64,000 bases of DNA, taken from NCBI RefSeq assembly GCF_001640025.1, contig NC_031674.1, forward strand, positions 2,418,001 through 2,482,000, in the 5' to 3' direction. A program made the translations under genes and the position numbers. The notes under the pieces are model-generated. The model was not told where the DNA came from. It did no database searches and saw nothing but the letters and a program-made list of their open reading frames with translations. This stretch comes from Sugiyamaella lignohabitans (lineage: Eukaryota > Ascomycota > Dipodascomycetes > Dipodascales > Trichomonascaceae). This document shows, piece after piece, positions 63,298 through 64,000 of this stretch; within the stretch, counting starts at the first letter, position 1; the number at the start of each line of letters is the position of its first letter.

Positions 63298-64000
63298 GCG
63301 CTCGATCTAGGTTCATTTATGTAATTAAAATTGATAAAAGTTCACTGTAATGAGAGATTAGGGCCTTAAAACAAGCTCACTGTGGACAGGGTCCAGAGTT
63401 TCGGGGCTCTCACTTAACTACTAAGCCACTTTGCTCCTGAAAAATAGGACCCGCCCCCATTGTATAATATCCTGAGAGACAGTAAAACATATTTCACAAA
63501 CTATTGAGGACGATTTGAGCCAATCCCCAAAGCCCCGGTCCCGGCGTCAGCGGAGGTCGAGCTCGTTGAGACATGACTGTTCACATCTCGGTATCAGATA
63601 AATGGCATTTATTGACTTGCAGGCAGACGAAATTTAAGCATATTACGGAAGATACCCCGCTGATGTCGGCAGGACCTAACTCGGCTTAACTTCGTAGAAC
63701 TATAGAGGTAAAATTCGAAATTGGACAAATAAAATACCAGGGTGTATTGGTTCTTTAAAACTACCAGATTTATAGAGAAAAGTTGACACAGATCATTCAG
63801 TCGCATTTCTTGCAGAGCTTCAATTTACCATTTTGTGTTTAGACTGTGTCATAGCGGAGGGTCTAGCGTTGGAATGTTATGAGATAGATTGAGAAAAGTT
63901 CGCTGGAAATGTTTTCACAAATGTCAACGCGGATATGTCTCGTCAGTAGAAATATATCTATTGACCATTCTGTGCTAGGTGGGAATACTCTGGCAATAGG
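63298..64000. other. Right edge, intergenic
   Basis: The first ~60 bp is the ATP15 3' flank. Beyond that no gene, RNA or repeat was recognised. The minus-strand frame at 63609-63806 has no features. Confidence 0.4.

Overview
The window is nuclear DNA from a budding yeast (Saccharomycotina). Its genes have clear yeast orthologues, introns are few, and splice signals are of yeast type (GTAAGT/GTATGT donors and a CTAAC-like branch a few bases before the AG). CTG falls at conserved leucines (for example MET3, 31554-31556) and there is a tRNA-Leu(UAG), so this is not a CUG-Ser yeast. A full-length MET3 with the filamentous-fungus type C-terminal domain and a secreted glucuronoyl esterase suggest an early-branching, lignocellulose-associated lineage such as Trichomonascaceae/Sugiyamaella. 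That placement is inference.

Layout. 1-12.7 kb: TBF1 (telobox factor), BIO2 (biotin synthase), a three-exon zinc-cluster regulator whose DNA-binding domain is assembled across a 28-nt microexon, and a tandem pair of secreted aspartyl proteases. 12.7-17.1 kb: a gene-poor stretch with decayed non-LTR retrotransposon remnants and two tRNA genes, Leu(UAG) with an intron and Val(AAC). 17.3-24.4 kb: PCM1, PER1, NPC2, SPC25 and KEL3. 24.6-27.7 kb: a tiny spliced gene, a four-exon GNAT acetyltransferase and a CE15 glucuronoyl esterase. 30.4-38.9 kb: MET3, a bHLH regulator, CDC20 and a PTC1-type phosphatase. 39.4-48.2 kb: a U2 snRNA gene, an unknown membrane protein, SNF4, PDI1, GRH1 and a small membrane protein. 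48.2-53.7 kb: a 5.4-kb gene desert. 53.7-64 kb: an OPT-family transporter, SWC5, two unrecognised proteins, POL5 and ATP15 (two introns).

The most unusual signal is a GC-rich fold-back repeat confined to about 34.5-53.3 kb. Two complete 135-bp copies have inverted ends. At least nine further half copies occur, often as inverted pairs around unrelated sequence, including one pair that brackets the U2 snRNA gene. Hairpin arms are kept while loops vary, and one hairpin shows matched changes in both arms.

Most genes are single-copy housekeeping functions with no operon logic. Linked themes are the secretory pathway (PER1, NPC2, PDI1, GRH1), mitosis (SPC25, CDC20), sulfur and biotin metabolism (MET3, BIO2), nutrient signalling (SNF4) and extracellular hydrolysis (two proteases and the esterase).
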